Positions 5,082-14,081 of a stretch of 42,325 nt of DNA are shown here, piece by piece (the stretch's first letter is position 1; the number at the start of each line of letters is the position of its first letter). The position numbers were made by a program, and so were the translations under genes. The notes beneath the pieces are model-generated. The model worked only from the letters and a program-made list of their open reading frames with translations. It had not been told where the DNA came from and ran no database searches. This stretch comes from a bacterium. Lineage in GTDB: Bacteria > Calditrichota > Calditrichia > RBG-13-44-9 > J042. The DNA is taken from the NCBI GenBank assembly GCA_015485355.1, contig WFTQ01000114.1, positions 1 to 42,325 of the forward strand. Direction: 5' to 3'.

Positions 5082-8000
5082 TCAACCGCTCGTTTCCTGC
5101 CCTTTGTGTGAAGGGTCGGCTTGCGGGGTGAACGGAGAGCGTTGTTGCAGCCAGCTCCATACTTTTTGCAAATAGAGATTCATGTCATCGAAAAGGGTAT
5201 ACAATACCGGCACGGCAAGCAGAGTAAGGAAAGTGCTGGTAAGCATGCCCCCGATGATGGCTCTGCCCATGGGGGCGTAAGGAACCCCCAGCAGATTGGC
5301 CGATCCCAATGCCATGGGGATGAGACCGCCGATGGTAGTGAAACTGGTCATTAGAATGGGGCGCAGGCGATGTTGCCCCGCATCCAGGATGGCCTCTGTG
5401 CGAGACAACCCTGCTTTCCGCCGCCGGTTGATCATATCGATCAGCACGATGGCATTGTTGACGACCACCCCCACCAGAATGATCATGCCAATGCCCGCCA
5501 TAATGTCCTGAGGCGTTCGGGTAAGATAGAGGGCCAAATAGGCCCCAAACAGTGACAGGGGAATAGCGATCATGACCGACAGGGGCAGAATAAACGATTC
5601 GAACAAAATCCCCATCAACAGAAAGACGAATACCACCGAAACCAGCATAGCGTTCTGGAAACTGGCGGTTTGCTGACGAAACCGCTGGAAGCGGGACCCT
5701 TTTTGCCAGCTGTACCCATACGGCAATTCGAATCCCTGCATCACCCGATCGATGGCGCGGGAAATCCGGGGTAAATCTTCCATGGTGGTTTTGGCTTTTA
5801 CTGCCAGAAAGGTTTTCCCGTTTTCCCGGGGAATCTGGCCAAACCCTTTGGTGATCGAGAAGCGGGCAATGGCGTAGAGGGGGATGGGCTTTCCGTCTCG
5901 ATTCACAAAGGTCAGATTTTTCAATTGTTCCAGATTCTGCCGATCGGCCTCTTTTAATTGAATGCGCATCTGGATTTCTTTGTCCTTTGCTTGAAACCGG
6001 GGCAGATTGATCCCCCGCAGGGCGTACATGATTGTGAAGGCCACCTGGTTCGGATTGATGCCGTTGCGTTCAACGACGGCACGATCGATTGAAATCTGAA
6101 TCTCGTCGCCTCCGGCCTCGCGATCGGTTTCGACGCTCAGGACGCCCGGTATCAGGCGCATGCGTCGCTCCACTTCCTCCGCCAGCTGCGCCAGTTTTTC
6201 GGTATCGTCCCCGTACAGCAACAGAGAAACGGTGCCTTCATCGCCCCCTTCCCCCATGCTGCGCCAGGAAGTGCGGAATTTGACCCCGGGTTTTTCGGGA
6301 AGCCGCTTTTTGACATCCGCCAGCACCTGGTTGCGGTCCAGACTGCGTTGTTGATACCGGCCCAGCCACCCGGCAATGGTGCGATAGACGGTATGGTACC
6401 ACTGATTGTTCTCCGGGGGATTCAAGAAAACCCGGATGCGCCCGAAGGTGCGCCGAAAGCGGGTGTCGATGGCCTTAATGTTGTACGTCTGAGCATGGGC
6501 AAAAAGGGTGTCCTCAACTTCCCTGAAAAAGCGATCGGTATCTTCGATGCGGTAATTTTGAGGCAGCTCGAACATCAGCCGAAAATCGCTGATGCCCCCG
6601 CTGCGAAAATCGGCCTTGGGGGTACGCGGCATCAGGAAGGCGAAGGTGACCACCATGATCGCTGCCAGAACAATGACCGTATCCAGGCGGTGGTGTAACA
6701 CAAAGGCCAGGGCGCTCTGGTAATGCCGCCGGGCCCGGGAAATCAATCGCCATTCTTTTACCGGGTGTGGCGAATACAGCCGCGTAGTGGCCAGCGGAAT
6801 CAGTACCAGAGCGACAAACAACGAACCGACCAGCGCGAAGATAACCGGCAGCCCGATGCGTTTTAAATAAAAATTAAAAAAGCCCAGTTCATCTTTAATC
6901 AGGATCATGGGCAAGAAAACCACCACGGTGGTAAGGGTGGCCATGGTTACCGCCAGCAATACTTCGCTGGTACCCCAGACGGCCGCCTCCCCGGCTTTCA
7001 GCCCTTCGTGCTGTTTGCGGTAAATGTTTTCCAGAACTACGATGGCATTGTCGACCACCATGCCCACGCTGATCATCAGACCCATCATGGTAACCGTATT
7101 CAGGGTCCAGCCGATGAAGTAGGTCACGGTTAAAGAGATCAAAACCGAGATGGGAATGGCCAGGGTCATGATGATAGTCATGCGGAAGCGGCGCAGGAAG
7201 AAATACAGGATGATGATGGCGAATAACCCTCCCCAAAGGGCGGTATCGATCAGGTTGCGAATGGAATCCCGGATCAGGTCCCCCTGCGCAAACAGAATCG
7301 TGATGTCGGCGTCCTTCAGCAGCGGATGCCGACGAATTTCCTGATCGATGACTTCTCGCAGCCGGTCGCTTAGGGCCACCGTGTTGGCCAGCGACTCTTT
7401 GAAGATTTCCAGTTTAAAAGAAGGTTTTCCATTGATACGCTGATACCAATTGCGTTTGGGGACATCGTATTTCACTTCGGCGATGTCTTTGACCCGTAAC
7501 CCTTTCTGGTTGATGGGAAGGTTTTTGATATCCTCCAGGGTTCGGAACCGCCCGATGGAGCGCACGATGAATTTTTTATCGCCTTCGTAAATCCATCCGG
7601 CGGACATGGCGAAATTTTCGCTGCGAAGGTAATTGATCAGGTCGAACAGATTCACGCCGTAGGCACGCACCCGGTCTTGGTCGATCAAAATCTCGATCAC
7701 TTTTTCCTCGGCCCCATAGATATCGATGCTGGCCACACCGTCAATGCGCTCGATGGGGCGTCGCACAAAATGGTCCACCACGTAATAGGGATCGTCCACC
7801 GATTCGGGCAAAGAAATGGAAAGGAAGATGATGGGGGCATCGTTACGACCAAATTTCCGAAGGAAATAGCGTTCTACGTCATCGGGCAGGGCGGCGCGGG
7901 CCCGCTCCATGCGATCGCGCAATTGATCGTAAGCCAGGTCCATATCGGTTCCCGAATTGAACTCCAACCACACCCAGCATCCGTTGCTGTGACTATACGA

Positions 8001-8258
8001 GGATACGCTTCGGATGCCCGGAATGGTGCGCACCTGCTCTTCCACGGGACGGGCGATTTGTTCTTCCACCTCCCGGGGGTTGGCGTTCTGGTAGGGAATC
8101 CATACCCCCAGATAAGGAGGACTGAACCCGGAGGGCAGTAATTCGATGGGGATTTGCTGGTAGGCCACGAAGCCGACCACCAGAATGGCCAGCAGGGATA
8201 CCACGATGGTGATTTGCCGTTTAATAGCCAGTTGTGGCAACAGCGATGGACGTTGCAT
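5082..8258 (-). CDS. RND efflux transporter, second pump subunit
   Basis: A 1058-residue inner-membrane proton-driven RND pump of the hydrophobe/amphiphile (AcrB/MdtBC) class. It has the usual plan: TM1 at about 14-33 (RQITIVVSLLAILVVGF), a large periplasmic porter domain, TM2-6 from about 340, a second porter domain and TM8-12. The proton-relay segment reads GMVVDNAIVVLEN with D403, where many AcrB proteins have two adjacent aspartates; here the second is N. The FLPMILI and PLSVMIAIPLSLFGAYL helices are also typical. The ATG overlaps the stop of the upstream pump gene by one base (TGATG), so translation is coupled. It is the last gene of the adaptor-pump-pump operon. Substrate unknown; no TolC-like gene is in the window. 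Confidence 0.95.
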   Translation of the reverse strand: MQRPSLLPQLAIKRQITIVVSLLAILVVGFVAYQQIPIELLPSGFSPPYLGVWIPYQNANPREVEEQIARPVEEQVRTIPGIRSVSSYSHSNGCWVWLEFNSGTDMDLAYDQLRDRMERARAALPDDVERYFLRKFGRNDAPIIFLSISLPESVDDPYYVVDHFVRRPIERIDGVASIDIYGAEEKVIEILIDQDRVRAYGVNLFDLINYLRSENFAMSAGWIYEGDKKFIVRSIGRFRTLEDIKNLPINQKGLRVKDIAEVKYDVPKRNWYQRINGKPSFKLEIFKESLANTVALSDRLREVIDQEIRRHPLLKDADITILFAQGDLIRDSIRNLIDTALWGGLFAIIILYFFLRRFRMTIIMTLAIPISVLISLTVTYFIGWTLNTVTMMGLMISVGMVVDNAIVVLENIYRKQHEGLKAGEAAVWGTSEVLLAVTMATLTTVVVFLPMILIKDELGFFNFYLKRIGLPVIFALVGSLFVALVLIPLATTRLYSPHPVKEWRLISRARRHYQSALAFVLHHRLDTVIVLAAIMVVTFAFLMPRTPKADFRSGGISDFRLMFELPQNYRIEDTDRFFREVEDTLFAHAQTYNIKAIDTRFRRTFGRIRVFLNPPENNQWYHTVYRTIAGWLGRYQQRSLDRNQVLADVKKRLPEKPGVKFRTSWRSMGEGGDEGTVSLLLYGDDTEKLAQLAEEVERRMRLIPGVLSVETDREAGGDEIQISIDRAVVERNGINPNQVAFTIMYALRGINLPRFQAKDKEIQMRIQLKEADRQNLEQLKNLTFVNRDGKPIPLYAIARFSITKGFGQIPRENGKTFLAVKAKTTMEDLPRISRAIDRVMQGFELPYGYSWQKGSRFQRFRQQTASFQNAMLVSVVFVFLLMGILFESFILPLSVMIAIPLSLFGAYLALYLTRTPQDIMAGIGMIILVGVVVNNAIVLIDMINRRRKAGLSRTEAILDAGQHRLRPILMTSFTTIGGLIPMALGSANLLGVPYAPMGRAIIGGMLTSTFLTLLAVPVLYTLFDDMNLYLQKVWSWLQQRSPFTPQADPSHKGQETSG

Positions 8259-11200
8259 CAGTCCCCCCTTTCAAATAATGCATATACGGTTGGGATCACG
8301 ATCAGGGTCAACACGGTGGCGCTGATGAGGCCGGCGATAACGGTGACGGCCATGGGGGTACGAATTTCTGCGCCGTCTCCCAGCCCCAGCGCCATGGGGA
8401 ACAATCCCAGCACGGTGGTGGCGGTGGTCATTAAAATGGGGCGCAGGCGGGCCAGACCAGCCTGCTGAATGGCTTGATTTTTCGGTAACCCCCGACGCCG
8501 CAATTGATTAATGTAATCCACCATCACAATGGCATTGTTGACCACAATGCCTGCCAGCATGATTAATCCCAGAAATACCATGATATTGAGCGGTATCTTT
8601 AGAATCCACAGCACCACCACCACTCCAATCAGGGCAAAGGGAATGGTAAACAGGATCACGAAGGGATGGAGCAGCGATTCGAACTGGGAGGCCATCACGA
8701 TATACACCATGAAAATAGCCAGGATCAGCGCCAGTTTCAGACTGTTGAGCGAAACCTCCATCTCCTTATTTTGACCGGTAATCTCCACGGTGAAGTCGGC
8801 GGGCATGTCCAGCTGCTGTAAAGCGGCATACACATCGGCACTCACACTGGCCAGGTCCCGATCGACCACATTCGCCAGAATGAGGGCCGAACGCTGCTGA
8901 TCGATACGGCGGATCTCGCTGGGCCCTTCATTGACCACCAGGTGTGCCACACTCTCCAGAGGGATGGGAATGTCCCCGTTGGGATTGACATTGATGCGTT
9001 TTAAATGGTCCAGGGAGGCCTTGTCCTCGTCTTTTAAACGAACCAGAATGTCGATGCGACGATCTTCCTGTTTAAACTGGGTGGCCACATCCCCCCGGAT
9101 TTTGTTGCGCACGATGTTGGCCACGTCCAGAATGTTCAGGCCGTAGTAGGCCAGGCGTTGACGATCATAAATGATTTGCACTTCCGGGTTTCCCGATTGA
9201 ATGTTGGACTTGACGTCGGAAATCCCCGGAATACGAGCCATGATGTCCACCGCCTGGCGACTCAGGCTGGCCAGGGTTTGCAGGTTGTACCCCTTAATTT
9301 CCACTTCAATAGGGGTTTTGAAACTGAAAAGCACCGGTCGGGAGATTTTATAGGCTATGCCGCTCAACTGGTTCAGATGCTCCCGAATGCGCGCTACCGC
9401 CGCTTCTTCGGCGACAATCCGATTGCCCTGCGGTTTCAGCGTCACCGTTATTCGGGCCGTGTGTTCCCCCGCCTCACTATCATTAATCTTGGTGACATCG
9501 ACGCCCGCCACGGTGGCGATTTTTTCTACCCGGGGGTCTTGAAGAATCATCCCTTCGATGGGGGCGAGGGATTGTACGGTAGTCTCCACCGGGGTGCCCA
9601 CGGGTAGAGTGAGGTCCACGTAAAACTCACCCTGATGAACCTCGGGAATCAGTTCGCTGCCTAACCGGGGTAACAGGAGGAAAATCACCAACAAAAAGGG
9701 CAACAACGCCCCCAGGATCACGCGGGGTTTGTTCTGCAAAGACCACTGAATGAGGTGAGGATACAAGGCGTAGATCGCCTTCATCCCCCGATGGAAACCC
9801 GTGAGAATCCAGTGCACCGGGCGCGAAAGAATCCATTGAAGCAACCCCACAAAAACTTTTAGAAACAGCCCCAGCAGAAAGAGTCCGATGGTGATGAGTT
9901 TACTGATCAGGTTCAGGATGAAAAAAATGAAAAAGCGGACCGTTATGTACAGGAACCGGATGGGCAAGCTCAGATAGCGCAATGATTTCTGTAGGGCGTT
10001 CCCTTTGTTCAGGGCAAGTTTTAAACGGCCCACTGCATCGCGAAATTGAGCAATGCTGGAAAAATGTTTCAGAAAGTCTGCAGGAGATTCGCTTACCGAT
10101 ATGGGGGTAAACTGGAAATTGCGCGAAGCCAGCATGGGGATGACGAATAGGGCCACCCCCAGCGAGGCCAGAAGGGAAAACACCACCGTCAGGGCCAGGT
10201 CTTGAAAAATTTGCCCCGCCACCCCTTTGACAAAAACGATGGGAAAAAATACGGCGATGGTGGTTAATGTAGAGGCGGTAACGGCGGCTCCCACTTCACC
10301 GGTACCCCGGATGACCGCCGTGATGAGATCGTCGCCTTCTTCCCGGCAACGAAAAATGCTTTCGGTAACCACGATGGAATTGTCCACCAGCATGCCGATG
10401 CCCAGGGCTAAACCACCCAGGGACATGATATTCAAAGAGACGTCGAACAGGCGCATGGGAGCAAAGGTGGCCACAATGGAAATCGGTATGGCCAGCGCTA
10501 CAATCAGGGTGGTACGAACGTTGTTCAGAAATAAGAACAAAACCAGAATGGCCAGTAAACCGCCCTGCAAGGCCGTCTTTTTCACCTCGTCGATGGAGCT
10601 CCGGATAAAAATCGATTGGTCCGTCAGCAGGTGGATCTGCAATCCCTCGGGGAGGTTATACCGGATAAAATTGGTCATTTCTCGCTTCAACATCTGTTCC
10701 CGGAACATCTTGCGGCGTTCTTCGCGGGTCATGCGTTGTCCCGGCTTGGGCCTGGACTCTTCGGCCTCCTTTTTCCGGAGGGCTTGCTGTTTCAGCCTGG
10801 CTGCATAGGCCTGCTGTTGCGGGGTGCCGAAGATTTTCTCCTTTACCCGGCGGGCCACTTCGACAATGTTGGCATCGCCCTCTTTGTAAATCTCCAGTTC
10901 CACGCTTTCCTGACCGTTCAACCGGGTGATAATCTGCCTGTCCTTATGGGTGCGATATATCCGGGCGATATCCTTGAGTCGCAAATCGTGTCCGCTCTGA
11001 AAACCCAAACGGATATCGGCAATCTCTTCGATGGATTTGAATTCATTCAAGGTTCGCACAATATATTCGGTTTGGCCTTCTTTTAATTCCCCTCCGGCCA
11101 GATTGACATTCTCTTGGGCCAGACGCTGGCGAATTTGTTGAATGTTGAGACCCATCAGAGTAATTTGTTGTTCATCCAGCTCCACCCGTATCTCTTCTTC

Positions 11201-11755
11201 CAGGCCGCCGATCACTTTTACCGCCGCCACGCCGTCCACGGTCTCCAGAGCCCTTTTAATGGTCTCCTCGGCCACATAACGGGTAAAAAACAGATTCGGC
11301 CCCCCGGTGAGCCCCAGACGAATAATGGGGTCCAGAGAAGGATCGTAGCGCAGAATGATGGGTTTTTCCGCATCCTGAGGCAGAAACACCAAATCCAGTT
11401 TTTCCCGGACCTCGGTCATCGCCTGGTTCATATCGGTGTCCCAGTTGAACTCCAGGATCACATCGGATTGCCCGGCCTTGGAAATGGAGCTGAGGGAGAC
11501 CAGATTTGTGACCACCCCCAACGCTTCTTCGATAGGGCGGGTGATGGTGGTTTCCACCTCTTCCGGGGCGGCACCGGGATATTCCGTGCGCACCGTTAAA
11601 GAGGGATAGGTAATATCCGGCATTAAGTTCAGGGAAAGCTGATTGTAGGAGAGCCAGCCAAAAACGAGGATGCCGGTAACGATCATGAAGATGGCCACCG
11701 GCCGGGTCGTGGTGAATGCAAAAATGCTGTTGTGAATGGATTGATGTTCTGCCAT
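8258..11755 (-). CDS. RND efflux transporter, first pump subunit, with two insertions
   Basis: A 1165-residue RND pump of the AcrB/MdtBC class, about 110 residues longer than usual. TM1 is at about 19-37; the proton-relay helix has GMLVDNSIVVTES with D458. Two extra segments explain the length: a ~50-residue charged, helical stretch (about 312-362, rich in K, R, E and Q) in the first porter domain just before TM2, and a ~100-residue region (about 547-650) between TM6 and TM7 with extra hydrophobic helices such as FLYITVRFFIFFILNLI and ITIGLFLLGLFLKVFVG. It follows the adaptor gene by 42 nt and overlaps the second pump. Two unlike RND proteins with one adaptor recall MdtABC, where the two pumps form a hetero-trimer. 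Confidence 0.95.
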   Translation of the reverse strand: MAEHQSIHNSIFAFTTTRPVAIFMIVTGILVFGWLSYNQLSLNLMPDITYPSLTVRTEYPGAAPEEVETTITRPIEEALGVVTNLVSLSSISKAGQSDVILEFNWDTDMNQAMTEVREKLDLVFLPQDAEKPIILRYDPSLDPIIRLGLTGGPNLFFTRYVAEETIKRALETVDGVAAVKVIGGLEEEIRVELDEQQITLMGLNIQQIRQRLAQENVNLAGGELKEGQTEYIVRTLNEFKSIEEIADIRLGFQSGHDLRLKDIARIYRTHKDRQIITRLNGQESVELEIYKEGDANIVEVARRVKEKIFGTPQQQAYAARLKQQALRKKEAEESRPKPGQRMTREERRKMFREQMLKREMTNFIRYNLPEGLQIHLLTDQSIFIRSSIDEVKKTALQGGLLAILVLFLFLNNVRTTLIVALAIPISIVATFAPMRLFDVSLNIMSLGGLALGIGMLVDNSIVVTESIFRCREEGDDLITAVIRGTGEVGAAVTASTLTTIAVFFPIVFVKGVAGQIFQDLALTVVFSLLASLGVALFVIPMLASRNFQFTPISVSESPADFLKHFSSIAQFRDAVGRLKLALNKGNALQKSLRYLSLPIRFLYITVRFFIFFILNLISKLITIGLFLLGLFLKVFVGLLQWILSRPVHWILTGFHRGMKAIYALYPHLIQWSLQNKPRVILGALLPFLLVIFLLLPRLGSELIPEVHQGEFYVDLTLPVGTPVETTVQSLAPIEGMILQDPRVEKIATVAGVDVTKINDSEAGEHTARITVTLKPQGNRIVAEEAAVARIREHLNQLSGIAYKISRPVLFSFKTPIEVEIKGYNLQTLASLSRQAVDIMARIPGISDVKSNIQSGNPEVQIIYDRQRLAYYGLNILDVANIVRNKIRGDVATQFKQEDRRIDILVRLKDEDKASLDHLKRINVNPNGDIPIPLESVAHLVVNEGPSEIRRIDQQRSALILANVVDRDLASVSADVYAALQQLDMPADFTVEITGQNKEMEVSLNSLKLALILAIFMVYIVMASQFESLLHPFVILFTIPFALIGVVVVLWILKIPLNIMVFLGLIMLAGIVVNNAIVMVDYINQLRRRGLPKNQAIQQAGLARLRPILMTTATTVLGLFPMALGLGDGAEIRTPMAVTVIAGLISATVLTLIVIPTVYALFERGD

Positions 11756-11797
11756 ACAGCGTTCCTGTTTTTTCAGTTCCTCCGGAAGGCAATAGGA

Positions 11798-13039
11798 TTA
11801 ACGGGGATTTTGGGTTTCGGGAGCCCTGGGACGGCCCCGGGCCTCGGGTTTGCGGGGCAGGGATGGCTTTCCCCGGGGTCCGGTGCGCCGGAAACGCTGC
11901 GCCAGCTCTTCGGGCCAGTTTTGCTGCCAGGGATAGCGGGCAATATCGATCACCCGAACGCGACTCCCATCCTTCAGGCCGTTTTGTCCCACCACAACAA
12001 TCGGCGTGCCCGGAGCAATGGGATTCATGATTTCCACCTTTTCTGCATCCTCAAATCCCCGCTGTAACAGCACTTTCGTAGCCGTGTCGTTTTTCAGGAT
12101 AAAAAAGTAACTGCGTTCATTTTCGTAAATAAGGGCTGCCTTAGGGATGATGGTGGTGTTTTTATGGGTATCCACAATCAATTGCACATTGACAAACATG
12201 CCGGGTTTTAAATCGCCTCGGGGATCTTTCACTCCCACGGTCACTTTGAAAGTACCGCTCTGGGCGTCTACGATGGGGCTGATGCGTTTGACCCAACCCG
12301 TAAATTGCTGTTCTGGAAGAACATCGCTGGTAATAACCGCCGGTTGACGGCGGTATACCTTGGCCATTTCGTTCTGGGGCACAAAAACCTTCACCACTTT
12401 TTGCGCCAAGTTGGAAATGACGAACAAATTGGTTGACGGCTGGATGCGGTCACCCAGATTGACCAGGCGTTCACCCACCACGCCGTTAATGGGCGAACGA
12501 ACAATGGTATAATCCAGATTGAGTTCCGCCTGTTTCCAGTCCAGTTCCGCCTGCTTCAGCGTTAAGCGGGCGTTGTCGTACTCTTCATCACTTAGCAGGT
12601 TCTTATGTTTTAAAGCGGTTAACCGCTGAAAATCCGCTTGTTGTTTTTCGTAGGCTACCCGGGCCTTTTCCGCAGCCAGAAGATACTCCCGCTGTTCCAG
12701 TTGCAGCAACGGCTGACCTTTCTCTACCCACTGGCCTTCCTCTACAAACAGTTTCTCAACCAACCCGGCGATTTGAGAGTAGATGTTCACGGTCTGCTCT
12801 GTTTCCAGTGTGGAACTGTACATGAGAAAACTGGAAATATCCCCCCTGACCGCGAACGTGATTTCCACCGGAATGGCCGAATTCGGCGAACCCGTTTTCC
12901 CGAACCGTTGCCGATCGCTCTTTCGGGAATCCTCCGAAGCACTCTTTCCGAAAGAAGCGTCGGACGATGCGTTCTTTCCACAGGATAAAACCAGAAAAGC
13001 CAGAAGGACCAGAACCAGAATCGCTGCTTTCTTCATCAA
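11798..13039 (-). CDS. RND periplasmic adaptor (membrane fusion lipoprotein)
   Basis: A 413-residue HlyD/AcrA-type adaptor that would join the RND pumps to an outer-membrane channel. It starts at 13039 behind AAAGGAG. Residues 5-19 form a lipoprotein signal, with lipobox LVLSC and C20 as the acylated residue. A low-complexity S/K/R linker (21-55) follows, then the biotinyl-lipoyl-like half (NIYSQIAGLV...VEEGQWVEKGQPLLQLE, about 85-115), an alpha-hairpin (116-170), the second lipoyl half (IVRSPINGVVGERLVNLGDRI), and the beta-barrel and membrane-proximal domains. The last ~35 residues are an R/P/K-rich tail not needed for the fold. It is the first gene of the operon. The strongly basic tail is unusual for this family. 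Confidence 0.93.
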   Translation of the reverse strand: MMKKAAILVLVLLAFLVLSCGKNASSDASFGKSASEDSRKSDRQRFGKTGSPNSAIPVEITFAVRGDISSFLMYSSTLETEQTVNIYSQIAGLVEKLFVEEGQWVEKGQPLLQLEQREYLLAAEKARVAYEKQQADFQRLTALKHKNLLSDEEYDNARLTLKQAELDWKQAELNLDYTIVRSPINGVVGERLVNLGDRIQPSTNLFVISNLAQKVVKVFVPQNEMAKVYRRQPAVITSDVLPEQQFTGWVKRISPIVDAQSGTFKVTVGVKDPRGDLKPGMFVNVQLIVDTHKNTTIIPKAALIYENERSYFFILKNDTATKVLLQRGFEDAEKVEIMNPIAPGTPIVVVGQNGLKDGSRVRVIDIARYPWQQNWPEELAQRFRRTGPRGKPSLPRKPEARGRPRAPETQNPR

Positions 13040-13412
13040 CCCACACTCCTTTGTTAAATCGATCCGGTAAATTTTATCCTATGCTTTACGATTAATTTAG
13101 GGGTAAGTTGCTACGATTAAAAATAAAAATACACCCGTACCGCGGGCTAAGGAGTAAAACACCCTGACCCAACGCCCTGTTTTCGATCCGTATAAATTCG
13201 ACAATTTCACAAGCTTTTTCTTTCAGGGTTTTATATATTTTGTTTTTTGGAAGGCCGGGTGGAAGGGTGAGCGGTGGAATCTGCAGCAGTAACCGATAAA
13301 CCGGAAGCAAGCAGAATGGCCGGAACCGCGTGGGGTGATGGATGGGGTGTGGGCAAGTGGGATTCCCCCCGGTTCAACACGAACCGATTTCCGGACGGAT
13401 GAGGGATTGGTT
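13040..13412. other. Divergent intergenic region
   Basis: This 370-bp stretch lies between the minus-strand efflux operon and the plus-strand lipid genes and must carry both promoters. It is AT-rich near 13080-13130 and at 13225-13245 (TATATATTTTG), but I find no -35/-10 pair with good spacing on either strand. Open frames across it are not protein-like. A regulator binding site for the efflux operon may lie here, but no clear dyad was seen. Confidence 0.4.
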
Positions 13413-14081
13413 GTGACAAAAAAGAAGTGGCTTCGGCGATTCATATTATTGGCCGCCGTGCTTTTGAGTTATCCATTGTTGCGGCTTTATTTTTCCTCCT
13501 TGCACATTCGGTTGAAGAATGGGGCGGTTATTCGGGAATTTCGGCGAAAGGGGCAACCCTTTATTCTGGCCCTGTGGCACGAAAATTTGCTCATGCCCTT
13601 GTGGGTCATGCGGGGACATCGCATTGCGGCCTTGGTCAGTCAGCATTTTGATGGGGAGGTTATTGCCCGGGTATTGGGGACGTTGGGATATGGAGCCGTT
13701 CGGGGCTCCAGCACCCGTGGAGGACGGCAGGCCTACGAACAAATGAAACGAATGTTATGGGAGAAGAGGGTTTCCATGGCTATCACCCCGGATGGCCCCA
13801 CCGGTCCGCGGAGACGGGCCAAGCTGGGCACCGTCGGCCTTTCGTCGGAAACCGGGATGCCCATCATTGCTATGGGCGTGGCGGCTTCCCGGTACCGGCG
13901 GCTCCGCAGCTGGGATCGCTTTCTGTTGATCCTGCCCTTTGCCCGGGTAACCGTGGTGTTCGATCAGCCGTTTCGGGTGCCGCCCCGTTTGCCACCTTCC
14001 CAGCTGAGAGCCTGGGGTAAGCAGCTGGAGCACCGTTTAAATCGGATGGATGAGAGGGCCCGTCATGCCCTGGTTCATTAA
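13413..14081 (+). CDS. DUF374-family lysophospholipid/lipid A acyltransferase
   Basis: I start this at GTG 13413 (MTKKKWLRRFILL), with GAGGG about 7 nt upstream; the open frame extends to 13335 but that part is not protein-like. The 222-residue product has one N-terminal membrane anchor, then FILALWHENLLMPLW, matching the DUF374 signature in which W-H-E/N replaces the HX4D catalytic pair of LpxL enzymes. Next come RGSSTRGG and AITPDGPTGPRRRAKLG, which are typical of the family. DUF374 proteins are grouped with lysophospholipid acyltransferases and are often found beside lipid A genes. Its 17-nt overlap with lpxK supports a role in lipid A or phospholipid acylation at the inner membrane. The exact acceptor is not known. 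Confidence 0.85.
   Translation: MTKKKWLRRFILLAAVLLSYPLLRLYFSSLHIRLKNGAVIREFRRKGQPFILALWHENLLMPLWVMRGHRIAALVSQHFDGEVIARVLGTLGYGAVRGSSTRGGRQAYEQMKRMLWEKRVSMAITPDGPTGPRRRAKLGTVGLSSETGMPIIAMGVAASRYRRLRSWDRFLLILPFARVTVVFDQPFRVPPRLPPSQLRAWGKQLEHRLNRMDERARHALVH

Noticed and set aside
13335-13412. Upstream extension of the DUF374 acyltransferase from ATG 13335
   Set aside because: The added 26 residues are not family-like and GAGGG is well placed for GTG 13413.
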